Source: a virus. From it: a stretch of 64,000 nt of DNA. Both the position numbers and the translations under genes were made by a program. Within the stretch, counting starts at the first letter, position 1. Each line of letters begins with the position of its first letter. The notes under the pieces were generated by a model. The model ran no database searches. It was not told the DNA's origin and saw only the letters and a program-made list of their open reading frames with translations. The stretch covers positions 19,578 to 83,577 of IMG/VR virus record IMGVR_UViG_3300045996_001613. One strand, given 5' to 3'. Of the stretch, positions 43,753 through 52,575 are shown piece after piece.

Positions 43753-46700
43753 TAGACTCCCCCTATCCCCATCGCGCTAATTGTTGGCGGCGACACCGCC
43801 ACGGCCCTGCCGAGGAAGTAGTCCGCGTACCCGGAGTCCCGGTTGGCTAGACCCTGCTGGTGCGCCACTGCGCCATCCACGACTCCCTTGAATACACATT
43901 CGTGTATGCTGAGGTTTCCGTTACTACTAAGGGAGTGGACGGTCTTCATTATCATGAACCTCATGTAGAAGTTTCTCGACGGCTTTGCGACGATTATCTG
44001 GTGTCTAAACCTCGCACGCATGTTTAGGGGCGTGGCTATGGTGACATTAAGCCCGGTCTTCATCATCGCGGCCTGCTGCTTCGCGTGATCTATGCATTGC
44101 TGGTCGGTCCACTCCGGGAGTGCCTGAATACGCAGAATGCTCGTCGGATCTACCGAGAACATTGTATCAACCGGCTCCAGCCACGAAAAGGAGGGGATCG
44201 CGACTACGCCACCCCGTACGCTCTCGGGCCTATAGACCTCGACGCCGAAGTGCACCTCCATCGCGTCGTAGTTGCGGGTAAACTCGATCAGGTCTATGTA
44301 CTCATTATGCACCCAAAAGATGTCTAGTGGCTCGGGAGGCACGATCTCAATGTTGTAGTCACCGGGGTCGAAGACCACGTAACCGAGATAATCCGCCAGC
44401 CACCAGATCGCATCCCATATCCTTGTCCCGGCTTCAAAGCACTTCGTGAAGTTGCGGTCACGCTCGTCCTCATACGTGACATTCGCGGGGTCTACGCCCA
44501 CTCGGGCTGCTAGCTCATTCAGGACGGCGCGTGCACTGGCATCTGTGTAACAGGTCTTCTCCGCGAAGGTGTCGTCGGTCGAGTACGGCGGGTCGACCAC
44601 TACATCTATGTCGGTTCCGTCCGGCCACGGGTCGGGTATCACTCCGCCGCCGTCGCCGGGGACCCCGATGTCTCCGCCTCCACCCCAATCTCCGCCGCTT
44701 CCGGGTCCGGTTCCGCCACTCCATCCACCACCGTCGTATCCGCCGCCTCCACTGCCTCCGCCGCTGCCAGATCCGCAGGGGTCATACCCCTCCATCGCGG
44801 GCAACTCAAAGCAGGGGTCTATCGGAAATTCGGGTATGGTGATCTCTCCGATTTCGCCGCATCCGAAGCAAGGCATTTCAGGGTATTCCCAATCAGCAGG
44901 GAAGGGGTCGGGGAAGTACGGCGCGATGTCGGCTCCGGGCAGGTAGTCGGGCATTACTCCGGGGAACTCGGGGGTCTCTATGTCGTCGGGCATGGGAGTG
45001 GAAAATTCGGGCATGGGGAACTGGTTTGGCCCGGTCGGGAAGTTCCCCTCGACGTTAGGGAATGTGGGGTCGGTTGGATCAAATATCGGGTCTGTAGGGT
45101 CAAATGAGGGGTCGAACGGGTTGTTGAATTCAGGGTTATTAAAGTTCGGGTCGTTGGGGTTGTCGAAGTCTGGGTCAGTGAAGTCCGGATTCTCGGGGTT
45201 CTCCGGCCATGTGTCCGGGTTCTCAGGGTCGAAGTTGGGGTCTTCGGGGTTGAAGTCCGGGGGCCATGTATCCGGATTATTGGGGTCGAAGTTCGGCCCC
45301 CCTCCCGGCAGGAAGTTCCCCGGATCAGGCGTGAAGGGCTTCGGATAGTCGGGATCATCGCCCGTCGGGGGTCCCGGAGGCTGAGACCACGGCGTAGGGC
45401 CACCCGTAGGACCGTCGCCACCCTCGGGTTGCGGGTCATTGTCTCCGGGTTGCGCGTCACTGTTGTCCCCACCCGACGGGTTACCGTTGGGGCAGGGGTT
45501 CAAGGTGATGCTGTTGCCCGCGACGGGCTCTTGCATAACACGAGATGGCGTGCGTACGGCACCGCCGCCGGGTTGAGGCACGGTCGAGGTGTCCCAATCG
45601 TATCCCCACGCGTATGCCACCCCATTAATGATCCCAAACATGTGATAGCGGCCCGCGGCCAGCTTGTCGTAGGCTTCCAGATGGGGGTGATGTGTAGGGG
45701 TGGTGACATACAGGTTGGTGTTGTCTGGGTCCCCTAGCATGCCATACCAGTTAGAGCCCCACGCATGACGCCCCACGATTGCGGTGACCTCAGAGGCACC
45801 GTCGGCTACTATTGAAGACCACCCGGCGCACACCCATTCTGCGCCGTTGAATGGCGGCTCCCCCTGTGGACCCACCTGACCGAATACGCTACTCCACTCA
45901 CTCCAGTGCGCTAGGTTGTCCGTATCACCTTCGCCTAACTGACCCTGGTTGTTGTTTCCGAAGTTGAATACATTCTGGGTACTAGCGGTGGTATAGAGGT
46001 TGTACCCCGCCATTTCTATTGCTGCTGCAGATATGCTGGGTCCGGGGTACTCTAGAGGCGCGTAGTCGCCTCCAGCGTCGTCGGGTACGGACTTCAGGAA
46101 GTCGTCTACTGTCTCCCCGAATCCTCCATACCCCCACGTGCACAAGACTCCATTGCCCATGACGGCTGCGGCGGACTCGTCTCCTGTAGCAAATTCCTCT
46201 ACCGCGGTGTTGCTCACATTTGTAAAATTTACCTGTGTCCATGTTAGGGCCGACTGATAGCACCTCTGCTGGAACGCCTGACCCGTGGACACCCACTCGC
46301 CCCCGGTCCCAAGCGTCCCGTGCTCAGATCCCCCGATTACGTAGAGGGTGCTGCCGGTCTTGCAAAACATGTGCCACTTTTCCCCCTTTAGCTCCATGTC
46401 CGGGTTGCCCTGCAGGTCAAATGCGGCTGGCAGCGTGCCGGGAACCTGCTCGAATTCTGAAGGCCAGTAGCTCGACGAGAGGGTCAGCCTGCCCTTGTAC
46501 CATACCGTGCCGTCGTCCTTGAGTACATACGTTGCGATTTCGTTGGTTGCAATCGCAACACCGCCGGGGACGTTGCCCTCAAAGTGAGCGAAGTCACTGC
46601 CCGTCAAGTTTCCCCACTCCCACACGTCTCCGTTAGCATACAATGCTACGGACCTGCCGGTGAAGTTGTTGCGGCCCGCGGCATCAATGTCAATAATCCC

Positions 46701-48002
46701 TCCGGGAGCCGGATCTTGAATCCAATTCTTGTCTATAATGGGGCTGGTCGGAGTCTGGACCTCTGCGCCCCACTCCTGATCCTCAGTACCAAGGTTGAGT
46801 TCGTCGCTGGACCCCCATACCTTCAAGGTACACCCCTGCTCCAAGGCGATTCCTTGGTAAGGCCCCGTCTTGATCTTCACTGCAGTAATGCCTATGGGCT
46901 GAAAGGAAAAATCGTAATTGTTGGCAGTGTCGCGGCCTAGCGCCGAGTCGTAATTCCATCCTGTAGTCTGGACATTGTTATCTCCGTCTATAATGGCCGT
47001 CCAGTCGTCCCCGCAAGACACGGCTTTTGCCGTTATGCCCGGAACCTGTACGGGTTCATAGTGCTCTCCGTCTCCATCTTCGTTGAGTCCCAAGCCGGAT
47101 TCCCACCCTAGACCCCACAAGGTGCCATCTTTCTTGATAAACAGTCCGTGTTCATTGCCCGCGGACATCGACTGCACATCGGTGGCTATCACTCGGGGGG
47201 TACGTACATAATCGTTGTCATACGGGTCTAGTCCCAAGGTCCCATAGAACGCGGCTCCCCATCCCAGCAGGGTGCCATTGCCCTTCAACGCATAAAAAAA
47301 CTCGCCTTCCGAGCTGACCGAGACACTAACAATTTCGTCGAGAAAGTGTGCGCGTGTTGGCACGTATATTCCGGAAAATTCCTCCGAGGAACTAGCTTGG
47401 TAGTAGGAGTCGTCCCCCCATGTCCACAGCCGACCGTCGGTGTCAATTGCCATGAAGGTTGCTCCGTTGTGGCCCGCGGCCACCTGCGTGAATTGAGGAG
47501 TGTTGGGTATCTCCTTCCACACATAGTGTTCCCAATTACCGGGAGGGTTCATGGTGTCGTCTACGCCCTCCCCGAGGCCCAGAGAGTTCCCTCCCCAACC
47601 AGCATTGTCACCGACGGCCCACGCGGTGCCATCGTAACGCAGAGCTATTGAATTATCGTAGGTCATTGCTATGTTAAAAACATTGTCCAGACCTAGATAG
47701 TGGAAGGGGTAGGACCACTCCGTGTCGTTGGTGTCTCCGAGGTCTCCGGTTACGTGCTGCCAGTATCCCATAGCGAGTCCATACCCAGCCCCCCACGTCT
47801 TACCATCGTCGGAGACGACAATAGTAGCATCGTACGTTAGTGCAAAGTCTACGAGGGTGGGGCTGCTCGGGATTTCCCCTTCTTCCGCGGTGATCCGTAG
47901 CTGTTCTATCCCCTTACGGCGTCGGGCGTGCCGACCAAACCTCAGCTTGGGCTGTCCGGCCTCCGCGAGGCGACGGCGGAGATGCAGGGGGATTTCCCTC
48001 AC
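43752..48002 (-). CDS. Giant tail protein with RCC1/BLIP-II-like propeller, 1416 aa
   Basis: After a basic 40-residue start, residues 50-830 contain many propeller blades of the RCC1 type, recognised by recurring units with a Gly-rich turn, such as DGKTWGAGYG, DGRLWTWGDD, DGTLWGLG and DGDNNVQTTGW. Residues 835-1090 are a low-complexity Asp/Pro/Phe/Trp linker (NPDTWP, DPNFDP). A Gly-rich hinge follows, then a C-terminal domain (about 1135-1416) that is nearly identical to that of the next gene. The N-terminal propeller is likely a receptor- or glycan-binding head, while the C-terminal domain probably anchors it to the tail. It starts ATG 48002. Confidence 0.8.
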   Translation of the reverse strand: MREIPLHLRRRLAEAGQPKLRFGRHARRRKGIEQLRITAEEGEIPSSPTLVDFALTYDATIVVSDDGKTWGAGYGLAMGYWQHVTGDLGDTNDTEWSYPFHYLGLDNVFNIAMTYDNSIALRYDGTAWAVGDNAGWGGNSLGLGEGVDDTMNPPGNWEHYVWKEIPNTPQFTQVAAGHNGATFMAIDTDGRLWTWGDDSYYQASSSEEFSGIYVPTRAHFLDEIVSVSVSSEGEFFYALKGNGTLLGWGAAFYGTLGLDPYDNDYVRTPRVIATDVQSMSAGNEHGLFIKKDGTLWGLGWESGLGLNEDGDGEHYEPVQVPGITAKAVSCGDDWTAIIDGDNNVQTTGWNYDSALGRDTANNYDFSFQPIGITAVKIKTGPYQGIALEQGCTLKVWGSSDELNLGTEDQEWGAEVQTPTSPIIDKNWIQDPAPGGIIDIDAAGRNNFTGRSVALYANGDVWEWGNLTGSDFAHFEGNVPGGVAIATNEIATYVLKDDGTVWYKGRLTLSSSYWPSEFEQVPGTLPAAFDLQGNPDMELKGEKWHMFCKTGSTLYVIGGSEHGTLGTGGEWVSTGQAFQQRCYQSALTWTQVNFTNVSNTAVEEFATGDESAAAVMGNGVLCTWGYGGFGETVDDFLKSVPDDAGGDYAPLEYPGPSISAAAIEMAGYNLYTTASTQNVFNFGNNNQGQLGEGDTDNLAHWSEWSSVFGQVGPQGEPPFNGAEWVCAGWSSIVADGASEVTAIVGRHAWGSNWYGMLGDPDNTNLYVTTPTHHPHLEAYDKLAAGRYHMFGIINGVAYAWGYDWDTSTVPQPGGGAVRTPSRVMQEPVAGNSITLNPCPNGNPSGGDNSDAQPGDNDPQPEGGDGPTGGPTPWSQPPGPPTGDDPDYPKPFTPDPGNFLPGGGPNFDPNNPDTWPPDFNPEDPNFDPENPDTWPENPENPDFTDPDFDNPNDPNFNNPEFNNPFDPSFDPTDPIFDPTDPTFPNVEGNFPTGPNQFPMPEFSTPMPDDIETPEFPGVMPDYLPGADIAPYFPDPFPADWEYPEMPCFGCGEIGEITIPEFPIDPCFELPAMEGYDPCGSGSGGGSGGGGYDGGGWSGGTGPGSGGDWGGGGDIGVPGDGGGVIPDPWPDGTDIDVVVDPPYSTDDTFAEKTCYTDASARAVLNELAARVGVDPANVTYEDERDRNFTKCFEAGTRIWDAIWWLADYLGYVVFDPGDYNIEIVPPEPLDIFWVHNEYIDLIEFTRNYDAMEVHFGVEVYRPESVRGGVVAIPSFSWLEPVDTMFSVDPTSILRIQALPEWTDQQCIDHAKQQAAMMKTGLNVTIATPLNMRARFRHQIIVAKPSRNFYMRFMIMKTVHSLSSNGNLSIHECVFKGVVDGAVAHQQGLANRDSGYADYFLGRAVAVSPPTISAMGIGGV

Positions 48003-51000
48003 TACACACCCCCGATCCCCATATTGGACGGATTCGCGGGCGAGTAATCTGCAGGCTTGCCGAGGAAGTAATTCGCGTACCCGGACTCAGAGTTCGCGAG
48101 TCCCATCTGGTGTGCTATATCGCCGGTTAGGACGCCTTTGTACATGCATTCGTGAATGGAGAGGTTGCCATTATTGCTCAATGAATGCACCGTTTTCATA
48201 ATCATGAAGCGCATGTAGAAGTTCTTGGAGGGCTTCATGACGATTATCTGGTGACGGAATCTGGCACGCATGTTCAGGGGCGTGGCAATCGTGACGTTGA
48301 GTCCGGTCTTCATCATCGACGCCTGCTGTTTAGCATGATCTATGCATTGTTGGTCGGTCCAGTCTGGCAATGCTTGGATGCGCAGGATGTTGGTGGGGTC
48401 GACGGAGAACACCGTGTTGACTGGCTCTAGCCATGCGAAGGACGGAATTGCCACCACACCACCGCGGACACTCTCAGGTCTATAGACCTCGACGCCGTAA
48501 TATACCTCCATCGCATCGTAGTTGCGGGTGAACTCGATCAGGTCTATGTACTCGCTGTGGACCCAAAAGATATCCAGAGGCTCGGGAGGCACGATCTCGA
48601 CGTTGTAGTCACCGGGGTCAAAGACGACGTATCCAAGGTAGTCTGCCAGCCACCAGATCGCGTCCCATACACGCGTACCGGCCTCAAAGCACTTCGTGAA
48701 GTTGCGGTCACGCTCGTCCTCGTAGGTTACGGTCGCGGGGTCGACACCCACGCGGGCTGTCAATTCCTCTAGGGCAGCGCGTGCGCTGTGGTCCGTATAG
48801 CACGTCTTCTCCGCAAAGGTGTCGTCAGTCGAGTACGGGGGGTCAATGGTGTAGTCTATGTCTCCACCACCGGGCCATGGATCGGGTACCACTCCCCCGC
48901 CGTCTCCGGGCACGCTGCCCCAATCGCCTCCGCCTCCCCAATCTCCGCCGGACCAGTCGCCGCCACCGCCGGACCAATCGCCGCCACTTCCTCCGCCACT
49001 TCCTCCGCCACCTCCCCAATCACCTCCACCACCGCCGCAGGGGTCGTATCCACCCATCGGAGGTAGCTCGAAGCAAGGATCTATGGGGAATTCAGGTATC
49101 GTGATCTCTCCGACCTCTCCGCATCCGAAGCAGGGCATCTCGGGAAATTCAAAGTCGGGAGGGTATGGGTCGGGGAAGATGGGCATGACTGGCGCTCCGG
49201 GCAGGAAGTCGGGGTTGATGTCGCCAAAGTCGTCATATAGGAAGTCGGGCATAGGCTGAGAGAAATCCCCCATTGGGAACTGGTTAGGTCCAGTCGGGAA
49301 GGCCCCCTCGACGTTGGGAAACTCGGCACCGAAGTCACCGAAGTTCGGATCGTCCGGGTTTTCAAAGGACGGGTCGAAGGGTCCTCCGGGGGGCTCAAAG
49401 GTGGGTCCGACGGGCTCTTGGAATGACGGATCGTCTGGCATAAAGTCGTCCGGCCACGTATTCGGATCGAGAGGATCGAAGTTGGGGTCCTCGGGGTCGA
49501 AGTCGTCCGGCCATGTATCCGGGTTGTTTGGATCGAAGGGTGGGGCTCCGTCGGGTAGGAAGTTCCCCGGATCAGGCGTGAACGGTTTCGGGTAGTTCGG
49601 GTCGGACCCATCTGGAGGAGGGGGCGCAGGGGGCTCGTATGGGTTGTAGTTCGGGTCCGTGGGGTCCGGGGCACTGCCATCCGGGTACTGCCCCCCGTTA
49701 CCGCCGTCGGCGTCGCTGTTGTCACCATTGGTGGAGCTACTAATTGGACACATATTCAGGTATACAGTGTCCTCCTCGTCCGTGTACTGTGCGCCTAGTG
49801 ACGGGACTATGTTCTCCTCCACTCCATACTCTTCACCGAGGCCACCGTTGCTTGCCCACTCTCCCCACGCATACAGCACGCCATCTTTTATCGCGGTGCC
49901 GTGCACCGTTCCCAGCGACACCTCGTCGGGGTCGAACGCTTCCAGATTTGTAAGTTGTACAGGCGTGGAGAATATCCGATTGTATTGGTTGCCCTCCACT
50001 CCGCTTGCGTCTATGTCTGCCCTGATTTCCCCCCATGCCCATATGTCGCCGTTCGTGTCCATTACAAAGATAGCTTTCAACCCCCTCGCGAGGAAGCGGT
50101 CTATGGGTGGTAGGTCGGGAGCACCGGGTGTCTGGTCTCCGGATCTCAAGCTATGTACGGAGCTTGAAAACGGACGGTCGCCCATCTCCCCGCTGCTGTT
50201 GCCCCCATAGCAGGTTATAGATCCGTCCGCATGCAGCACTTCGGTATTTTGAGACCCGACGGATATAGCCACTCCCGTGACGCTTGTTAGGTGAGGCACA
50301 CTGGCACCCACTCCGCCGTCCGTCAAGTACCCGGTGTCAATAAGACCGCCAGTGTAGTTGCCACCCCATGTGTATATGTTCCCATTCTCGTCTATTGCTA
50401 CGGAGTGCGTTACCCCGGCCTTCACGTCGACAATTCCGCTGAGTCCCGGATTACCAAGCGGACCTAGAGCCCCTGAGGGAGTGGATTGTCCACAGATCCA
50501 GGTGTCGCCCGGACCGTCTGTGTACTCTCCGCCGATACCAAGCTGCCCATATGACGCGCCACCCCACGCGTATATCTCTCCCGCGGCATTTAGTCCAAAG
50601 ACTCGATTGCCTTCGAGTTGCCCATAGTTGTACCCATTACGGGTTGCTGATATCTTGACAATGCCAGAGAACCCGGATATCTGCACGAATCCTCCGACAT
50701 CGTGATTTATGTACCACACCGTACCATCCGATGTTAGGACAAATATGTACATCCCGGTGCACTGCACCTGTATGGCGTTGGGCACGACGCCGATTTGATG
50801 AGGAAACATTGTCCATTCCTCGGGGAAATAGGCGTAGGGCACGGTCCAGAATCCTCCCCACGCATACACGTTGCCGTCCGAGGTTATGGCGGCGCTGCCA
50901 ACAGCCGTACTGTCAACGTCTATGAAGTTGACCGGCAGGGTTTCGCGCTGCTCCTCCTTATTGGTGATGGCTTTTGCGGGTGTAACCCGATAGTTTGAGT

Positions 51001-52183
51001 TCTCGTCGACTATGCCAATATCATTCAAACCCCAGCACCACAACTCACACCCCGGCATTATTGCAAGGCCAATTTGCGGTCCGGCAAATATCTTGCCAGC
51101 CCCCGTCATAAAGTCCCCGTTACCCTTCTTAGCCTTGCCGAACACGTCGTTGGTTCCCACCGCGGGGGGCACGCGACACAGCACCCCATTACCACTGTAC
51201 CCACACGTCCATATCTGACCAGTGCCCTGTTCTATAAACATGGACCATTCCATGCCACAGGATATATCGGTGGCGAGTAGGTCAGGCACTTGTGTAGGGG
51301 TCTCGTGAGCATTGTAGTTCGCCTGTCCTATCATGTAGCCCTCACCGAGGCCCCACACGGTTCCGTCGGTCTTTATGTACATGGTATGGAACAGTCCGCA
51401 AGACACCTTACTAACGCCAGAGTCCACCTGAGAAGGAGATTGACGCCAGTCCCCCTGCGAGACGCCTGTACCAATGTCCCCGTAGTGCTGGTTTCCCCAC
51501 ATCCACAACGTGTTATCGTTCTTGATTACTCCCACGTGCTCACCGCCAAGGGATATGTACCGTACGCCAGTCAGGTTGTGCACATTCGTGGGCACATTGA
51601 AGCTCAGGATAGAAGGGTGTATCTGATAGTCTGACGCATCGCCCCAACCCCATACGGTGCCGTCGTTACGGAGAGCAAACACAAGGTTTTCAGCAGTGGC
51701 TATTTGTATGATACCGCTTAGGCCGGGAACCTTGACCCAATCATATCCCTGTTGCGCTTCATTCCACGTCGTATCCTGAGATCCCAACCCTAGTGCGCCT
51801 AACCCCTCGCCTTCTCCCGTCACCCACACCGTGCCGTCGTTCTTGAGTACAACCCCTACTTCGTAGTGCGTCATGCGAAACATCTTGGCATTGCCTATCC
51901 CGAGGAAGTGCCACGGATAAGAGTAGTTCTCATAACCAAACTTGTCGGGGTCGTTCTCCCCGTATCCCAGCGGTGCAGCTATGCCGGTACCCCATACCTG
52001 CCCATTGTCTAGCACGGCTCCGCAGGAGTTCCAACCCGCGGAGATATCCGTAGTACCCGCGGTCGCGGCGGCACGGAATGCTTCGGGATGGAATTTGGGC
52101 TTGCGAAAGCGCATGCCAACGCCACCCCCGCGGGCGATACGTCGACGAACGTTTGCAGGAATAGACTTGGGATTGATAGCCAT
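48002..52183 (-). CDS. Paralogous giant tail protein with RCC1/BLIP-II-like propeller, 1393 aa
   Basis: Same architecture as the preceding gene: basic N-terminus (1-40), propeller blades (50-810; units such as NDGTVWVTGEGEG, DNTLWMWGNQH, DGTVWGLGEGYM), Asp/Pro/Trp linker (815-1070), Gly-rich hinge and a C-terminal domain (1113-1393) highly similar to its neighbour. The propeller parts are more diverged than the C-termini. Tandem duplication followed by diversification of the head is the simplest account. ATG 52183 overlaps the upstream stop (TAATG). Confidence 0.8.
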   Translation of the reverse strand: MAINPKSIPANVRRRIARGGGVGMRFRKPKFHPEAFRAAATAGTTDISAGWNSCGAVLDNGQVWGTGIAAPLGYGENDPDKFGYENYSYPWHFLGIGNAKMFRMTHYEVGVVLKNDGTVWVTGEGEGLGALGLGSQDTTWNEAQQGYDWVKVPGLSGIIQIATAENLVFALRNDGTVWGWGDASDYQIHPSILSFNVPTNVHNLTGVRYISLGGEHVGVIKNDNTLWMWGNQHYGDIGTGVSQGDWRQSPSQVDSGVSKVSCGLFHTMYIKTDGTVWGLGEGYMIGQANYNAHETPTQVPDLLATDISCGMEWSMFIEQGTGQIWTCGYSGNGVLCRVPPAVGTNDVFGKAKKGNGDFMTGAGKIFAGPQIGLAIMPGCELWCWGLNDIGIVDENSNYRVTPAKAITNKEEQRETLPVNFIDVDSTAVGSAAITSDGNVYAWGGFWTVPYAYFPEEWTMFPHQIGVVPNAIQVQCTGMYIFVLTSDGTVWYINHDVGGFVQISGFSGIVKISATRNGYNYGQLEGNRVFGLNAAGEIYAWGGASYGQLGIGGEYTDGPGDTWICGQSTPSGALGPLGNPGLSGIVDVKAGVTHSVAIDENGNIYTWGGNYTGGLIDTGYLTDGGVGASVPHLTSVTGVAISVGSQNTEVLHADGSITCYGGNSSGEMGDRPFSSSVHSLRSGDQTPGAPDLPPIDRFLARGLKAIFVMDTNGDIWAWGEIRADIDASGVEGNQYNRIFSTPVQLTNLEAFDPDEVSLGTVHGTAIKDGVLYAWGEWASNGGLGEEYGVEENIVPSLGAQYTDEEDTVYLNMCPISSSTNGDNSDADGGNGGQYPDGSAPDPTDPNYNPYEPPAPPPPDGSDPNYPKPFTPDPGNFLPDGAPPFDPNNPDTWPDDFDPEDPNFDPLDPNTWPDDFMPDDPSFQEPVGPTFEPPGGPFDPSFENPDDPNFGDFGAEFPNVEGAFPTGPNQFPMGDFSQPMPDFLYDDFGDINPDFLPGAPVMPIFPDPYPPDFEFPEMPCFGCGEVGEITIPEFPIDPCFELPPMGGYDPCGGGGGDWGGGGGSGGGSGGDWSGGGGDWSGGDWGGGGDWGSVPGDGGGVVPDPWPGGGDIDYTIDPPYSTDDTFAEKTCYTDHSARAALEELTARVGVDPATVTYEDERDRNFTKCFEAGTRVWDAIWWLADYLGYVVFDPGDYNVEIVPPEPLDIFWVHSEYIDLIEFTRNYDAMEVYYGVEVYRPESVRGGVVAIPSFAWLEPVNTVFSVDPTNILRIQALPDWTDQQCIDHAKQQASMMKTGLNVTIATPLNMRARFRHQIIVMKPSKNFYMRFMIMKTVHSLSNNGNLSIHECMYKGVLTGDIAHQMGLANSESGYANYFLGKPADYSPANPSNMGIGGV

Positions 52184-52575
52184 TAAGGTACAAAGCCCAA
52201 TCGTAACAAGAATAGCTTTAGGTCATACTGAGAGTAGGTGCGTATTCTAGGATCGCGCTTGGGCTGGGCCATAGCGAACGCCTGTACATCGTAGGCCCCG
52301 CCTTCAAGGTCGAAGTACCGAAACACCGTAAGATGCTTGCATGCGATTACGAGTTCCCACATGAGTGTAAGTTTCATGACAGGATGCTTCGCGTCGAATC
52401 GCCAGTCGGTCTCGGTGACGAACTCACCGACCGAGACCTCCTGCAGCAACGAGACGCCTGCGGTAGTGCGTAGCCGAGGCTGCATGTATTCCAGCGTCCA
52501 TCCCTCCCAATTCGGGAGTTGACGATTCGCCATCACCTTGCCATCGGACTTACGTAGTAACTGCGTGGCAGGCAC
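52183..52575 (-). CDS. Small tail protein between tape measure and propellers, 130 aa
   Basis: Mixed alpha/beta (NWEGWTLEYMQPRLRTTAGV, VMKLTLMWELVIACKHLTVF). It lies at the position of a distal tail or tail-tip adaptor gene in siphoviruses. Directly follows the tape measure gene and overlaps the next gene as TAATG. Fold not recognised. Confidence 0.65.
   Translation of the reverse strand: MPATQLLRKSDGKVMANRQLPNWEGWTLEYMQPRLRTTAGVSLLQEVSVGEFVTETDWRFDAKHPVMKLTLMWELVIACKHLTVFRYFDLEGGAYDVQAFAMAQPKRDPRIRTYSQYDLKLFLLRLGFVP

Noticed and set aside
44569-44946. Pro-rich plus-strand frame opposite the propeller protein
   Set aside because: Arises from the Gly-rich hinge read on the other strand.
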